DNA from: Lysobacterales bacterium
GTDB taxonomy: Bacteria; Pseudomonadota; Gammaproteobacteria; Xanthomonadales; Xanthomonadaceae
Length of the DNA stretch: 5,432 nt
NCBI GenBank assembly: GCA_015655035.1
Contig: JAATFS010000349.1
Span: 1 to 5,432 of the forward strand
Direction of reading: 5' to 3'
The notes under the pieces are model-generated. The model made no database searches and was not told the origin of the DNA. It was given only the letters and a program-made list of their open reading frames with translations. The translations under genes were made by a program, and so were the position numbers. Of the stretch, positions 1 through 5,432 are shown one piece after another; positions within the stretch are counted from its first letter, which is position 1; each line of letters starts with the position of its first letter.

Positions 1-1009
1 CCTCTACACCTTCCTCGGCTCGGTGCTGATGCTGGTGGCGCTGATCTACCTGTACCTGAAAGGCGGCAGCTTCCAACTGGCCGATCTTTACGCGTTGCAG
101 CTGACCGCGAGGGAGCAGACCTGGATCTTCTTCGCCTTCCTGATCGCCTTCGCGGTCAAGGTGCCGATGTTCCCGGTGCACACCTGGCTGCCGGATGCGC
201 ACGTGGAAGCGCCGACCGCCGGTTCGGTGATCCTGGCGGCCATCGCGCTGAAGATCGGCGGCTATGGTTTCCTGCGCTTCAACCTGCCGATCGTGCCGGA
301 TGCCAGCCACGAGTGGGCCTGGCTGGTGATCACGCTGTCGTTGATCGCGGTGATCTACGTCGGACTGGTCGCGCTGGTGCAGGACGACATGAAGAAGCTG
401 GTCGCCTATTCGTCGATCGCGCACATGGGTTTCGTCACCCTGGGTACCTTCATTGCCTTCACCCTGGTACGCGACTACGGCAGCGTCGACGCCGCCCGCC
501 TGGGCCTGCAAGGCGCGATGGTGCAGATGGTGTCGCACGGCTTCGTCTCCGGCGCGATGTTCTCGTGCATCGGCGTGCTGTATGACCGCATGCATACCCG
601 GCGCATTGCCGATTACGGCGGCGTGGTCAACGTGATGCCGTGGTTCGCGACCTTTGCGATGCTCTTCTATATGGCCAATGCGGGCCTGCCAGGCACCAGT
701 GGCTTCGTTGGCGAGTTCATGATCATCCTGGCCAGCTTCCAGAAGCAGCCGTTGATCGCCTTCGGCGCTGCGACCACGTTGGTGATCACCGCCGGCTACA
801 CCCTGTGGCTGTACAAGCGGGTGTTCTTCGGCGAGGTGGCCAATGCCCATGTGGCCGAACTCAAGGACATCAACGGGCGCGAGACGTTCGTACTAGGCGT
901 GTTCGCCGTTGGCGTACTGGCCTTGGGCATCTATCCGAAGCCGCTGACCGACCTGATGGAGCCGTCGATTGCGAAGCTGGCCACGCAGATCGCCGTGAGC
1001 AAGCTGTAA
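1..1009 (+). CDS. nuoM: NADH-quinone oxidoreductase subunit M (complex I), 5'-truncated by the window
   Basis: This is a membrane subunit of respiratory complex I (NDH-1) in the inner membrane. It is one of three Mrp-antiporter-like proton channels driven by NADH:quinone electron transfer. The reading frame is open from base 2, giving 335 codons, so roughly the first third of a ~500-residue protein lies upstream. The visible part is almost all hydrophobic helices. It carries the family signature around VKVPMFPVHTWLPDAH (bases 152-199), with the lysine at 158-160 matching the essential TM7 lysine. A second lysine in ALKIGGYG (251-253) and the glutamate in GFVGEF (713-715) match the TM8 lysine and the TM12 glutamate known to matter in E. 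coli NuoM. The broken-helix region LPGTSGFVGEF is intact. nuoN follows after 32 bases in the same operon. The identification is secure, and nothing looks damaged in the visible part. Confidence 0.97.
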   Translation, partial: LYTFLGSVLMLVALIYLYLKGGSFQLADLYALQLTAREQTWIFFAFLIAFAVKVPMFPVHTWLPDAHVEAPTAGSVILAAIALKIGGYGFLRFNLPIVPDASHEWAWLVITLSLIAVIYVGLVALVQDDMKKLVAYSSIAHMGFVTLGTFIAFTLVRDYGSVDAARLGLQGAMVQMVSHGFVSGAMFSCIGVLYDRMHTRRIADYGGVVNVMPWFATFAMLFYMANAGLPGTSGFVGEFMIILASFQKQPLIAFGAATTLVITAGYTLWLYKRVFFGEVANAHVAELKDINGRETFVLGVFAVGVLALGIYPKPLTDLMEPSIAKLATQIAVSKL

Positions 1010-1044
1010 CCGCACGCCGCACGTACTGATTCCAGGATTTAATG

Positions 1045-2504
1045 ATGACCACGCCAACGCTTTTGCCGTTGACCACCGCTGATCTGGCCCCCCTGTCTCC
1101 GGAGCTGGTGCTCGTTGGCGGTGCTTTCGCGCTGCTGATGATCGACTTGTTCGTCAGTCAGCGGCACAAGGTCTGGACCCACCTCTTTTCCGTCGCCGTC
1201 CTGGCGGTCGTTCTGCTGATGCTGGCGACCGGCACCGGTGGGCAAGGGGAGATATTCCACGGGATGTTCGTGCGCGACACTGCGGCCGATGTGATGAAGA
1301 CCGTGATCGTACTGGTCAGTGGCCTGAGCCTCGTTTATGGCTGGAGCTACCTGCGCGAGCGCAACCTCTACCAGGGCGAGATTCCGGTACTGCTGCTGTT
1401 CGCCACCGCCGGCATGATGATCCTGGTATCGGCCGGCAGCCTGCTGATGGTCTACCTTGGGCTGGAACTGCTGGCGCTGTGCTCCTACGCACTGGTGGCC
1501 TCCAATCGTGACAACGGCCTGGCCACCGAAGCGGCAATGAAGTACATCGTGCTCGGTTCGCTGGCCTCGGGGCTATTGCTGTACGGCATGTCGTTGATCT
1601 ACGGCGCTACCGGCACCCTGAACCTGGCCGGCATCCACGACGCCATCGAGGGCTCGCAGGAGCGGACCCTGCTGTTGACCGGCACGATCTTCATGATCGC
1701 CGGCGTGGCCTTCAAGCTGGGCGCCGCGCCGTTCCATATGTGGCTGCCCGACGTCTACCAGGGCGCGCCGGCACCGATCGCGCTGTTCATTAGTTCGGCG
1801 CCCAAGCTGGCCGCGTTCGGCATGGCGTATCGCCTGCTTGAAGTCGGCGTCGGCCCGCTGTCGCCCCAATGGCAACTGCTGATCGGCGGCCTGTCGGCAC
1901 TGTCGCTGGTGATCGGCAACTTGATGGCGGTGGCGCAGAGCAACCTCAAGCGCATGCTGGCGTACTCGACGGTTTCGCACATCGGCTTCCTGCTGATGGC
2001 GGTGGCGGGCGGCGGCGAGCGTGGCTATTCGGCAGCGCTGTTCTATGCGATCAGCTACGCGATCATGTCGACCGCTTCGTTCGGCGCAATCATCGCGCTG
2101 TCGCGCAACGGTTTCGAGGCCGAGAACATCGACGACTTCAAGGGCCTCAACGCGCGTAATCCCTGGATGGCATTGCTAGTGCTGTGCATCATGGCGTCGC
2201 TGGCCGGCATCCCGCCGTTCCTGGGGTTCTGGAGCAAGCTGGCTGTACTCGGCGCGGCAGTGGAGGGCGGCATGCTGTGGCTCGCGCTCGTCGGTGTGAT
2301 CTGTGCGGTGATCGGCGCCTACTACTACCTGCGCGTGATCAAGGTGATGTACTTCGACGAGCCGGTAGGCGAGCCGTTGCCGGCGAATCACATCGGGTAT
2401 TGGGTGTGGTGCTGGGCGTCAACGCGCTCGCGTTGCTGGCGTTGGGCATGGCATGGAACCCGATCATGGTGTGGTGCCAGCGGGCTTTCGCGCACCTGGG
2501 TTAG
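1045..2504 (+). CDS. nuoN: NADH-quinone oxidoreductase subunit N (complex I), with a 3' frameshift near 2386-2391
   Basis: This is a complex I antiporter-like membrane subunit, usually the last gene of the nuo operon. ATG occurs twice, at 1042 and 1045. The AGGA at 1034-1037 is 7 bases from the second and 4 from the first, so I favour 1045. Counting from 1042, conserved charged residues are present: Glu142 in GLELLALCSYA, Lys225 in FKLGAAPFHMWLPDVYQG, Lys255 in SSAPKLAAF and Lys399 in FLGFWSKL. They match the TM5 Glu and TM7, TM8 and TM12 Lys of E. coli NuoN. After about codon 449 (AAT at 2386-2388) the frame yields Trp/Cys/Arg-rich sequence. The frame one base earlier (from about 2388) reads a typical last helix (VLGVVLGVNALALLALGMAW) and stops at TAG 2502-2504. 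Corrected for one missing base, the protein is about 487 residues, normal for NuoN (485 in E. coli). Uncorrected, the frame runs to 2631 (529 codons from 1042). This is either a real mutation or a sequencing error. Confidence 0.9.
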
Positions 2505-2631
2505 GGGGATGCGCGCCCGCAAACGGTACGAGCGGTTTATTTACATTGATCGTCGTAATTGGGATTCCTATTTCCACATATTGGGGTTATCATTTGCCCC
2601 GACGTTAGAGACTCCGGTCTCCGACAGGTGA
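2389..2631 (+). other. Shifted-frame tail of nuoN, through the normal stop to TGA at 2631
   Basis: If the nuoN frame is read without correction, codons 450-529 occupy this stretch. The first 38 or so codons are the out-of-frame reading of the real C-terminal helix and are rich in Trp, Arg and Cys. The rest is translated intergenic DNA. The composition is unlike any NuoN tail, and the lost alternative frame has ordinary codon use and hydrophobicity. I read this tail as an artefact of the frame break, not as a domain. If the mutation is real, the cell would make NuoN without its last membrane helix and with this extension. Confidence 0.6.
2608..2621 (+). other. Short hairpin with a UCCG tetraloop in the nuoN-tRNA gap
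   Basis: The arms GAGAC (2608-2612) and GTCTC (2617-2621) are perfectly complementary around the loop TCCG. A UCCG loop closed by C-G belongs to the very stable UNCG tetraloop class. No T-run follows, so it is not a standard intrinsic terminator. It could protect or mark the 3' end of the nuo transcript, or it could be chance. The rest of 2505-2642 shows no convincing gene. Confidence 0.35.
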
Positions 2632-2642
2632 AAAATCAGGGC

Positions 2643-2671
2643 TTGCAATTATCTCCCCGGTTCTTCATAAT
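2643..2671 (+). promoter_or_regulatory. Sigma70-type promoter of the initiator tRNA gene (probably also of rimP-nusA-infB)
   Basis: A -35 box TTGCAA (2643-2648) and a -10 box CATAAT (2666-2671) are separated by exactly 17 bases. Each differs from the consensus (TTGACA, TATAAT) at only one or two positions. The start point would fall near 2678-2680, only a few bases before the mature tRNA 5' end at 2683. The stretch between the -10 box and the start (TCCGCT) is fairly GC-rich, as in stable-RNA promoters under stringent control. An A-run (2631-2635) just upstream of the -35 box could act as an UP-like element. Position and match make this a confident prediction. The regulatory reading is inferred from E. 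coli stable-RNA promoters. Confidence 0.8.
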
Positions 2672-2682
2672 TCCGCTTCTGC

Positions 2683-2759
2683 TGCGGGGTGGAGCAGTCT
2701 GGCAGCTCGTCGGGCTCATAACCCGAAGGTCGCAGGTTCAAATCCTGCCCCCGCTACCA
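2683..2759 (+). tRNA. metY: Initiator tRNA-Met (fMet), anticodon CAT
   Basis: This is a 77-base cloverleaf with encoded CCA at 2757-2759. The acceptor arm is TGCGGGG (2683-2689) with CCCCGCT (2749-2755). The D stem is GAGC/GCTC (2692-2695/2705-2708). The anticodon stem is TCGGG/CCCGA (2710-2714/2722-2726) with CAT at 2717-2719. The T arm is GCAGG-TTCAAAT-CCTGC (2732-2748). Initiator hallmarks are present: no Watson-Crick pair between the first base and base 72 (T2683 opposite T2755), three G-C pairs beside the anticodon loop, and A11-U24 (2693/2707) in the D stem. E. coli initiators have C1/A72; here the mismatch is U/U. The transcript leader is only a few bases, so RNase P has little to remove. 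The gene heads the rimP-nusA-infB cluster, as metY does in E. coli; the symbol is given by that position. Confidence 0.97.
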
Positions 2760-2764
2760 AGTTT

Positions 2765-2791
2765 TGAGTTGCCGCATAAAGCGGCAACTCA
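2765..2791 (+). other. Long perfect hairpin just after tRNA-fMet
   Basis: The arms TGAGTTGCCGC (2765-2775) and GCGGCAACTCA (2781-2791) form 11 uninterrupted pairs around the loop ATAAA, starting 6 bases after the tRNA CCA end. The following bases (GGTTCTTGG) lack a proper T-run, so intrinsic termination would be weak at best. A processing site that separates the tRNA from the downstream mRNA, for example by a double-strand-specific nuclease, is an alternative. The pairing is certain; the function is inferred. Confidence 0.6.
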
Positions 2792-2830
2792 GGTTCTTGG
2801 ATCGTAAAGGTGCATGTTCCCGCCTTTGCG

Positions 2831-2856
2831 CCGATCCTGAGAGGTCGGGTTTTATT
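2831..2856 (+). terminator. Candidate leader terminator 1 (attenuator-like)
   Basis: The arms CCGA-T-CCT (2831-2838) and AGGTCGG (2842-2848) make 7 pairs with one bulged T (2835) and a GAG loop, followed by GTTTTATT (2849-2856). This has intrinsic terminator form but moderate stability. Its left arm can alternatively pair with GGATCG at 2799-2804, so the hairpin may compete with an upstream fold. It lies between the tRNA and rimP, where readthrough would set expression of rimP-nusA-infB. Confidence 0.5.
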
Positions 2857-2859
2857 CAC

Positions 2860-2889
2860 GCAAGGGGCCCATTGGGCCCCTTGCTTTTT
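2860..2889 (+). terminator. Rho-independent terminator between tRNA-fMet and rimP
   Basis: The arms GCAAGGGGCCC (2860-2870) and GGGCCCCTTGC (2874-2884) form a perfect 11-pair, very GC-rich stem with the 3-base loop ATT. Five Ts follow directly (2885-2889). This is a textbook intrinsic terminator. I see no good promoter between it and rimP (2946), so partial readthrough is probably how the downstream genes are transcribed. The E. coli metY-nusA-infB operon also has terminators in this position, and CspA-type RNA chaperones are reported to relieve termination in that operon. Confidence 0.85.
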
Positions 2890-2945
2890 CCGCAGCCGGA
2901 AACTTATCGCCTGCTGCCGGGTAATCAACTGGATCAGGGCAGTCT

Positions 2946-3551
2946 GTGAGCGACAAAGCGACCGAAATCGCGAATCTGCTGACCCCCACCGTGCAGGCCT
3001 TGGGGCTCGAATTGCTGGGTGCCGAGTATCTTCCGGCGCCAGGTGGGGCAACGTTACGCCTTTATATCGATGTGCCGCTGGCCGAGCAGCCCGAGCGTAT
3101 CGTCAACATCGACGACTGCGAGCGCGTGAGTCGCGAAGTTTCTGCGCAGATGGACGTGGAAGACCCGATCAGCGGCAACTACACGCTGGAGGTTTCCTCG
3201 CCGGGCGTGGACCGTCCGCTGTTTACGTTGGCGCAATTCGCGCTGCATGTGGAAGAGTCGGCCAAGGTCGGTCTGAAGCTGCCGCAGAACGGACGCCGTC
3301 GTTTGCAGGGCCGTATCGTGCGCGTGGATGAAGCGACCGGGCAGGTGGTGTTCCTGGTGGACAACGCCGAAATGGCCGTCGACTTCGACAATATCGACAA
3401 GGCCCGGATCCTGCCGGATTGGGCTGCGCTCGGCCTGGCGCCGCAGAAACCGAACAAGCCTAAGCCTGGTCCCAAGAAGGCGGGGCCGGGCAACAAGAAA
3501 CCATCCAACGAGTCGACGGCCGGCAAGGCCGCGCGCGGAGTGAGTGAATGA
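2946..3551 (+). CDS. rimP: Ribosome maturation factor RimP
   Basis: RimP is a cytoplasmic factor needed for maturation of the 30S ribosomal subunit. The product has 201 residues against about 150 in E. coli. The RimP core covers residues 1-160, with the typical N-terminal domain (LRLYIDVP at 37-44, the acidic INIDDCERVSREVS-type segment near 53-66) and the family motif LEVSSPGVDRPL at 81-92. An SH3-like C-terminal domain follows (QGRIVRVDE near 121-129, FDNIDKARILPDW near 147-159). Residues from about 164 form a Pro/Lys/Gly-rich, probably disordered tail that accounts for the extra length. The start is GTG at 2946, with AGGG at 2936-2939 six bases upstream. The following nusA start overlaps the stop (ATGA, 3548-3551), which suggests translational coupling. 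The tail DNA also carries the nusA ribosome binding site. Confidence 0.95.
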   Translation: MSDKATEIANLLTPTVQALGLELLGAEYLPAPGGATLRLYIDVPLAEQPERIVNIDDCERVSREVSAQMDVEDPISGNYTLEVSSPGVDRPLFTLAQFALHVEESAKVGLKLPQNGRRRLQGRIVRVDEATGQVVFLVDNAEMAVDFDNIDKARILPDWAALGLAPQKPNKPKPGPKKAGPGNKKPSNESTAGKAARGVSE

Positions 3552-5059
3552 GCAAGGAACTTTTGCTGGTAGTGGATGCGGTCGCCAATGAGAAGGGCGT
3601 GCCGCGCGAAGTGATTTTCGAAGCGATCGAGGCCGCGTTGGCGTCGGCCGCGAAGAAGCGCTACCCCGACCAGGACGTACTGGCGCGCGTCTCCATCGAC
3701 CAGAAGGACGGCAACTACGAAACCTTCCGTCGCTGGGAAGTCGTGGCCGACGATGTGGTAATGGAGTCGCCGGATCGTCAGATCCGTCTGATGGACGCGA
3801 TCGATGAGGCTGACGGCGTCGATGTCGGCGACTACATCGAAGAGCAGATCGAAAACCCCGATTTCGGCCGTATCGCCGCCCAGGCCGCCAAGCAGGTGAT
3901 CGTGCAGCGTGTGCGCGAGGCCGAGCGCCAGCAGGTAGTGGATGCGTGGAAGGATCGTGTCGGCGAGCTGGTGACCGGTGCAGTCAAGCGTGCCGAGCGC
4001 GGCAACATCTACGTCGATCTCGGTGGCAACGCCGAAGCCTTCATTCCGAAGGACAAGGGCATCCCGCGCGACGTTTTGCGCGCTGGTGACCGCGTGCGTG
4101 GCTACCTGGCTGAAGTCCGTTCCGAACCCCGTGGGCCGCAGCTGTTCATCAGCCGCGCTGCGCCGGAATTCATGATCGAACTGTTCAAGCTCGAAGTGCA
4201 GGAAGTCGGCCAGGGCCTGGTCGAGATCAAGGGATGCGCGCGTGACCCGGGCGACCGTGCCAAGATCGCCGTACTTGCACACGACACCCGCACCGATCCG
4301 ATCGGCGCCTGCATCGGCATGCGCGGTTCGCGCGTGCAGGCGGTGTCCAACGAGCTCAACGGTGAGCGCGTGGATATCGTGTTGTGGAACGAGAATCCGG
4401 CCAACTTCGTCATCAATGCAATGGCGCCTGCCGAAGTGCAGTCGATCATCGTCGATGAAGAAAAGCATTCGATGGATCTGGCCGTGGCGGAGGATCGCCT
4501 GGCCCAGGCCATCGGCAAGGGCGGCCAGAACGTGCGTCTGGCCAGCCGTTTGACCGGCTGGCAGCTCAACGTGATGACCGCCGACCAGGTTGCAGCCAAG
4601 TCCGAGGCCGAGCAGAACGCGGCTCGCCAGCTGTTCATGGGGCGCCTGGAGGTCGACGAGGAAATTGCCGGTATCCTGGTCGCCGAGGGCTTCAATACGG
4701 TCGAGGAAATCGCCTACGTTCCAGTGGGTGAGCTGTTGGCGGTGGAAGGCTTCGACGAAGACATCGTCGAGGAGCTGCGGGCCCGCGCACACGATGCCCT
4801 GCTGAATGCGGCCCTGGCCGAAGAAGAAGGCGTCGATGAGAGTCGGCCGGCCGAAGATTTGCTGTCCCTGGAGGGCATGGACGAGGAAACTGCGTTCGCG
4901 CTGGCCGGGCATGGTGTGCGTACCAGTGAGGATCTGTCCGATCTCGCTGCTGATGAGATTGTCGAGTTCGGTATCGAAGGGTTGACCCAGGAGCGCGCTG
5001 CTGCGCTGATCCTGGCCGCCCGTGCCGAGGAAATCGCCCGTTTGGAGCGCGGCGAATGA
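3548..5059 (+). CDS. nusA: Transcription termination/antitermination protein NusA
   Basis: NusA binds RNA polymerase and modulates pausing, intrinsic and Rho-dependent termination, and rRNA antitermination. The product has 503 residues against 495 in E. coli. The N-terminal polymerase-binding domain spans about 1-125 and starts MSKELLLVVDAVANEKGVPR. An S1 RNA-binding domain lies at about 138-203 (GELVTGAVKRAERGNIYVDL). KH1 has the motif GMRG at 257-260 and KH2 has GKGG at 323-326. Two acidic helical C-terminal repeats (AR1 about 367-417, AR2 about 442-493) follow; in E. coli such repeats contact the polymerase alpha subunit and are autoinhibitory. The ATG overlaps the rimP stop by 4 bases, with GGAG at 3537-3540 seven bases upstream. 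All domains are complete. Because NusA itself acts on terminators, feedback through the leader terminators before rimP is plausible but not shown here. Confidence 0.98.
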   Translation: MSKELLLVVDAVANEKGVPREVIFEAIEAALASAAKKRYPDQDVLARVSIDQKDGNYETFRRWEVVADDVVMESPDRQIRLMDAIDEADGVDVGDYIEEQIENPDFGRIAAQAAKQVIVQRVREAERQQVVDAWKDRVGELVTGAVKRAERGNIYVDLGGNAEAFIPKDKGIPRDVLRAGDRVRGYLAEVRSEPRGPQLFISRAAPEFMIELFKLEVQEVGQGLVEIKGCARDPGDRAKIAVLAHDTRTDPIGACIGMRGSRVQAVSNELNGERVDIVLWNENPANFVINAMAPAEVQSIIVDEEKHSMDLAVAEDRLAQAIGKGGQNVRLASRLTGWQLNVMTADQVAAKSEAEQNAARQLFMGRLEVDEEIAGILVAEGFNTVEEIAYVPVGELLAVEGFDEDIVEELRARAHDALLNAALAEEEGVDESRPAEDLLSLEGMDEETAFALAGHGVRTSEDLSDLAADEIVEFGIEGLTQERAAALILAARAEEIARLERGE

Positions 5060-5075
5060 GTCGGCGATGAACCGC

Positions 5076-5094
5076 GCCCTGACCCCATCAGGGC
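5076..5094 (+). other. Hairpin in the nusA-infB gap
   Basis: GCCCTGA (5076-5082) and TCAGGGC (5088-5094) form a perfect 7-pair stem with the loop CCCCA, 16 bases after the nusA stop. Only two Ts follow (TTAGAATCTG), so it is not a good terminator. It could modulate the ratio of NusA to IF2 by partial termination or by RNA processing. The gap 5060-5154 shows no other clear element; a TAGAAT at 5096-5101 has no matching -35 box. Confidence 0.4.
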
Positions 5095-5154
5095 TTAGAA
5101 TCTGCGCTTCCCTTGCTCTGGGCGAGGGGGCGCCAACCAGATCATAGGAACCGA

Positions 5155-5432
5155 ATGTCGCAGCAAACCACCATCCGCAAGCTTGCCGAGCTGGTAAATA
5201 CGCCGGTCGATAAACTGCTGGTTCAGCTGGCCGAGGCCGGTATGAAGTTCAGCGGTCCCGACCAGGTCGTGACCAGTACCGAGAAGATGAAACTTCTGGG
5301 CTTCCTGCGCCGTACCCACGGCAAGGCTGACGCTCCGGCCGAGTCGGCAGCCAGCGAGGCTGCCAAGAAGATCACGCTCAATCGCCGCAAGCTGCAGGAA
5401 GTGACGGTCAGCGCCGGCCGTAGCAAGACCAC
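5155..5432 (+). CDS. infB: Translation initiation factor IF-2, N-terminal part (runs off the window)
   Basis: IF2 is the GTPase that delivers fMet-tRNA to the 30S initiation complex. Only the first 92 codons are present, so the G domain and the tRNA-binding C-terminus lie beyond the window. The start ATG at 5155 has a good site, TAGGAA at 5145-5150. The protein begins MSQQTTIRKLAELVNTPVDK, and residues 1-52 match the small IF2 N-terminal helical domain (TIRKLAELVNTPVDKLLVQL, AGMKF, EKMKLLGFLRR). After an Ala/Glu-rich linker comes KKITLNRRKLQEV (71-83), the IF2-associated segment of proteobacterial IF2. The gene sits 95 bases after nusA, as in the conserved nusA-infB operon, and in the same cluster as the initiator tRNA that its product binds. 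Confidence 0.96.
   Translation, partial: MSQQTTIRKLAELVNTPVDKLLVQLAEAGMKFSGPDQVVTSTEKMKLLGFLRRTHGKADAPAESAASEAAKKITLNRRKLQEVTVSAGRSKT

Noticed and set aside
2380..2400. Programmed -1 frameshift in nuoN
   Set aside because: There is no slippery heptamer or A/T homopolymer at the shift point, and NuoN is not known to use recoding. A single-base deletion or sequencing error is simpler.
2517..2542. Terminator after nuoN: CCGC (2517-2520) with GCGG (2532-2535) followed by TTTATTT
   Set aside because: Only four pairs with an 11-base loop; too weak to call, although the T-rich stretch is suggestive.
2683..2759. tRNA gene as an integration site for a genomic island
   Set aside because: The flanks are conserved core genes, with no integrase gene and no repeat of the tRNA 3' end in the window.
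2559..2807. 82-codon open frame on the plus strand across the tRNA
   Set aside because: It runs through the tRNA promoter, the whole tRNA-fMet gene and the hairpin behind it, so it cannot be a plausible gene.
2810..3331. 173-codon plus-strand frame overlapping the leader and rimP
   Set aside because: It is out of frame with rimP, runs through the terminator hairpins and is Arg/Ala-rich, as expected of a shadow frame.
3179..4912. 577-codon open frame on the minus strand opposite rimP and nusA
   Set aside because: It is a mirror of the strong codon bias of nusA in GC-rich DNA. The product is His/Asp/Leu-rich with no recognisable domain, while the plus strand encodes complete RimP and NusA.
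5096..5101. TAGAAT as a -10 box for an infB promoter
   Set aside because: No -35-like hexamer lies 16-18 bases upstream (that position is CGCGCC-like and inside the hairpin) and there is no extended -10 TG.

Overview
The window is core chromosomal DNA of a GC-rich gammaproteobacterium, most likely Xanthomonas or a close relative in the Xanthomonadaceae. The protein sequences of nuoN, rimP and infB resemble what I recall of Xanthomonas homologues. The gene order nuoM-nuoN-tRNA(fMet)-rimP-nusA-infB also fits that family. No alignment was run, and I do not name a species. All genes are on the + strand.

Left part (1-2504): the end of the nuo operon for respiratory complex I. It holds the 3' two thirds of nuoM and then nuoN, two antiporter-like membrane subunits that carry protons. 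nuoN has a clear reading-frame break near 2386-2391. The last membrane helix is encoded intact, but one frame out of register. Read literally, the frame runs past the normal stop at 2504 to a stop at 2631, giving an unrelated Trp/Arg-rich tail.

Middle part (2505-2945): a regulatory and RNA region. It contains a small hairpin, a strong sigma70-type promoter (TTGCAA-17-CATAAT) and an initiator tRNA-Met gene with encoded CCA. A long perfect hairpin follows, then two tandem terminator-like structures. The first terminator overlaps a possible competing pairing, so the leader could work as an attenuator.

Right part (2946-5432): rimP (ribosome maturation), nusA (transcription elongation/termination factor) overlapping rimP by 4 bases, and the first 92 codons of infB (initiation factor IF2). 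This is the conserved metY-rimP-nusA-infB arrangement known from E. coli. It links initiator tRNA, 30S maturation, RNA polymerase control and the factor that brings fMet-tRNA to the ribosome. Transcription probably starts at the tRNA promoter and reads through the leader terminators.

I see no mobile element, CRISPR array, defence system or unknown gene cassette, and no undescribed multi-gene system. The points worth a second look are the nuoN frameshift, the T1/T72 end pair of the initiator tRNA, and the leader structures before rimP.
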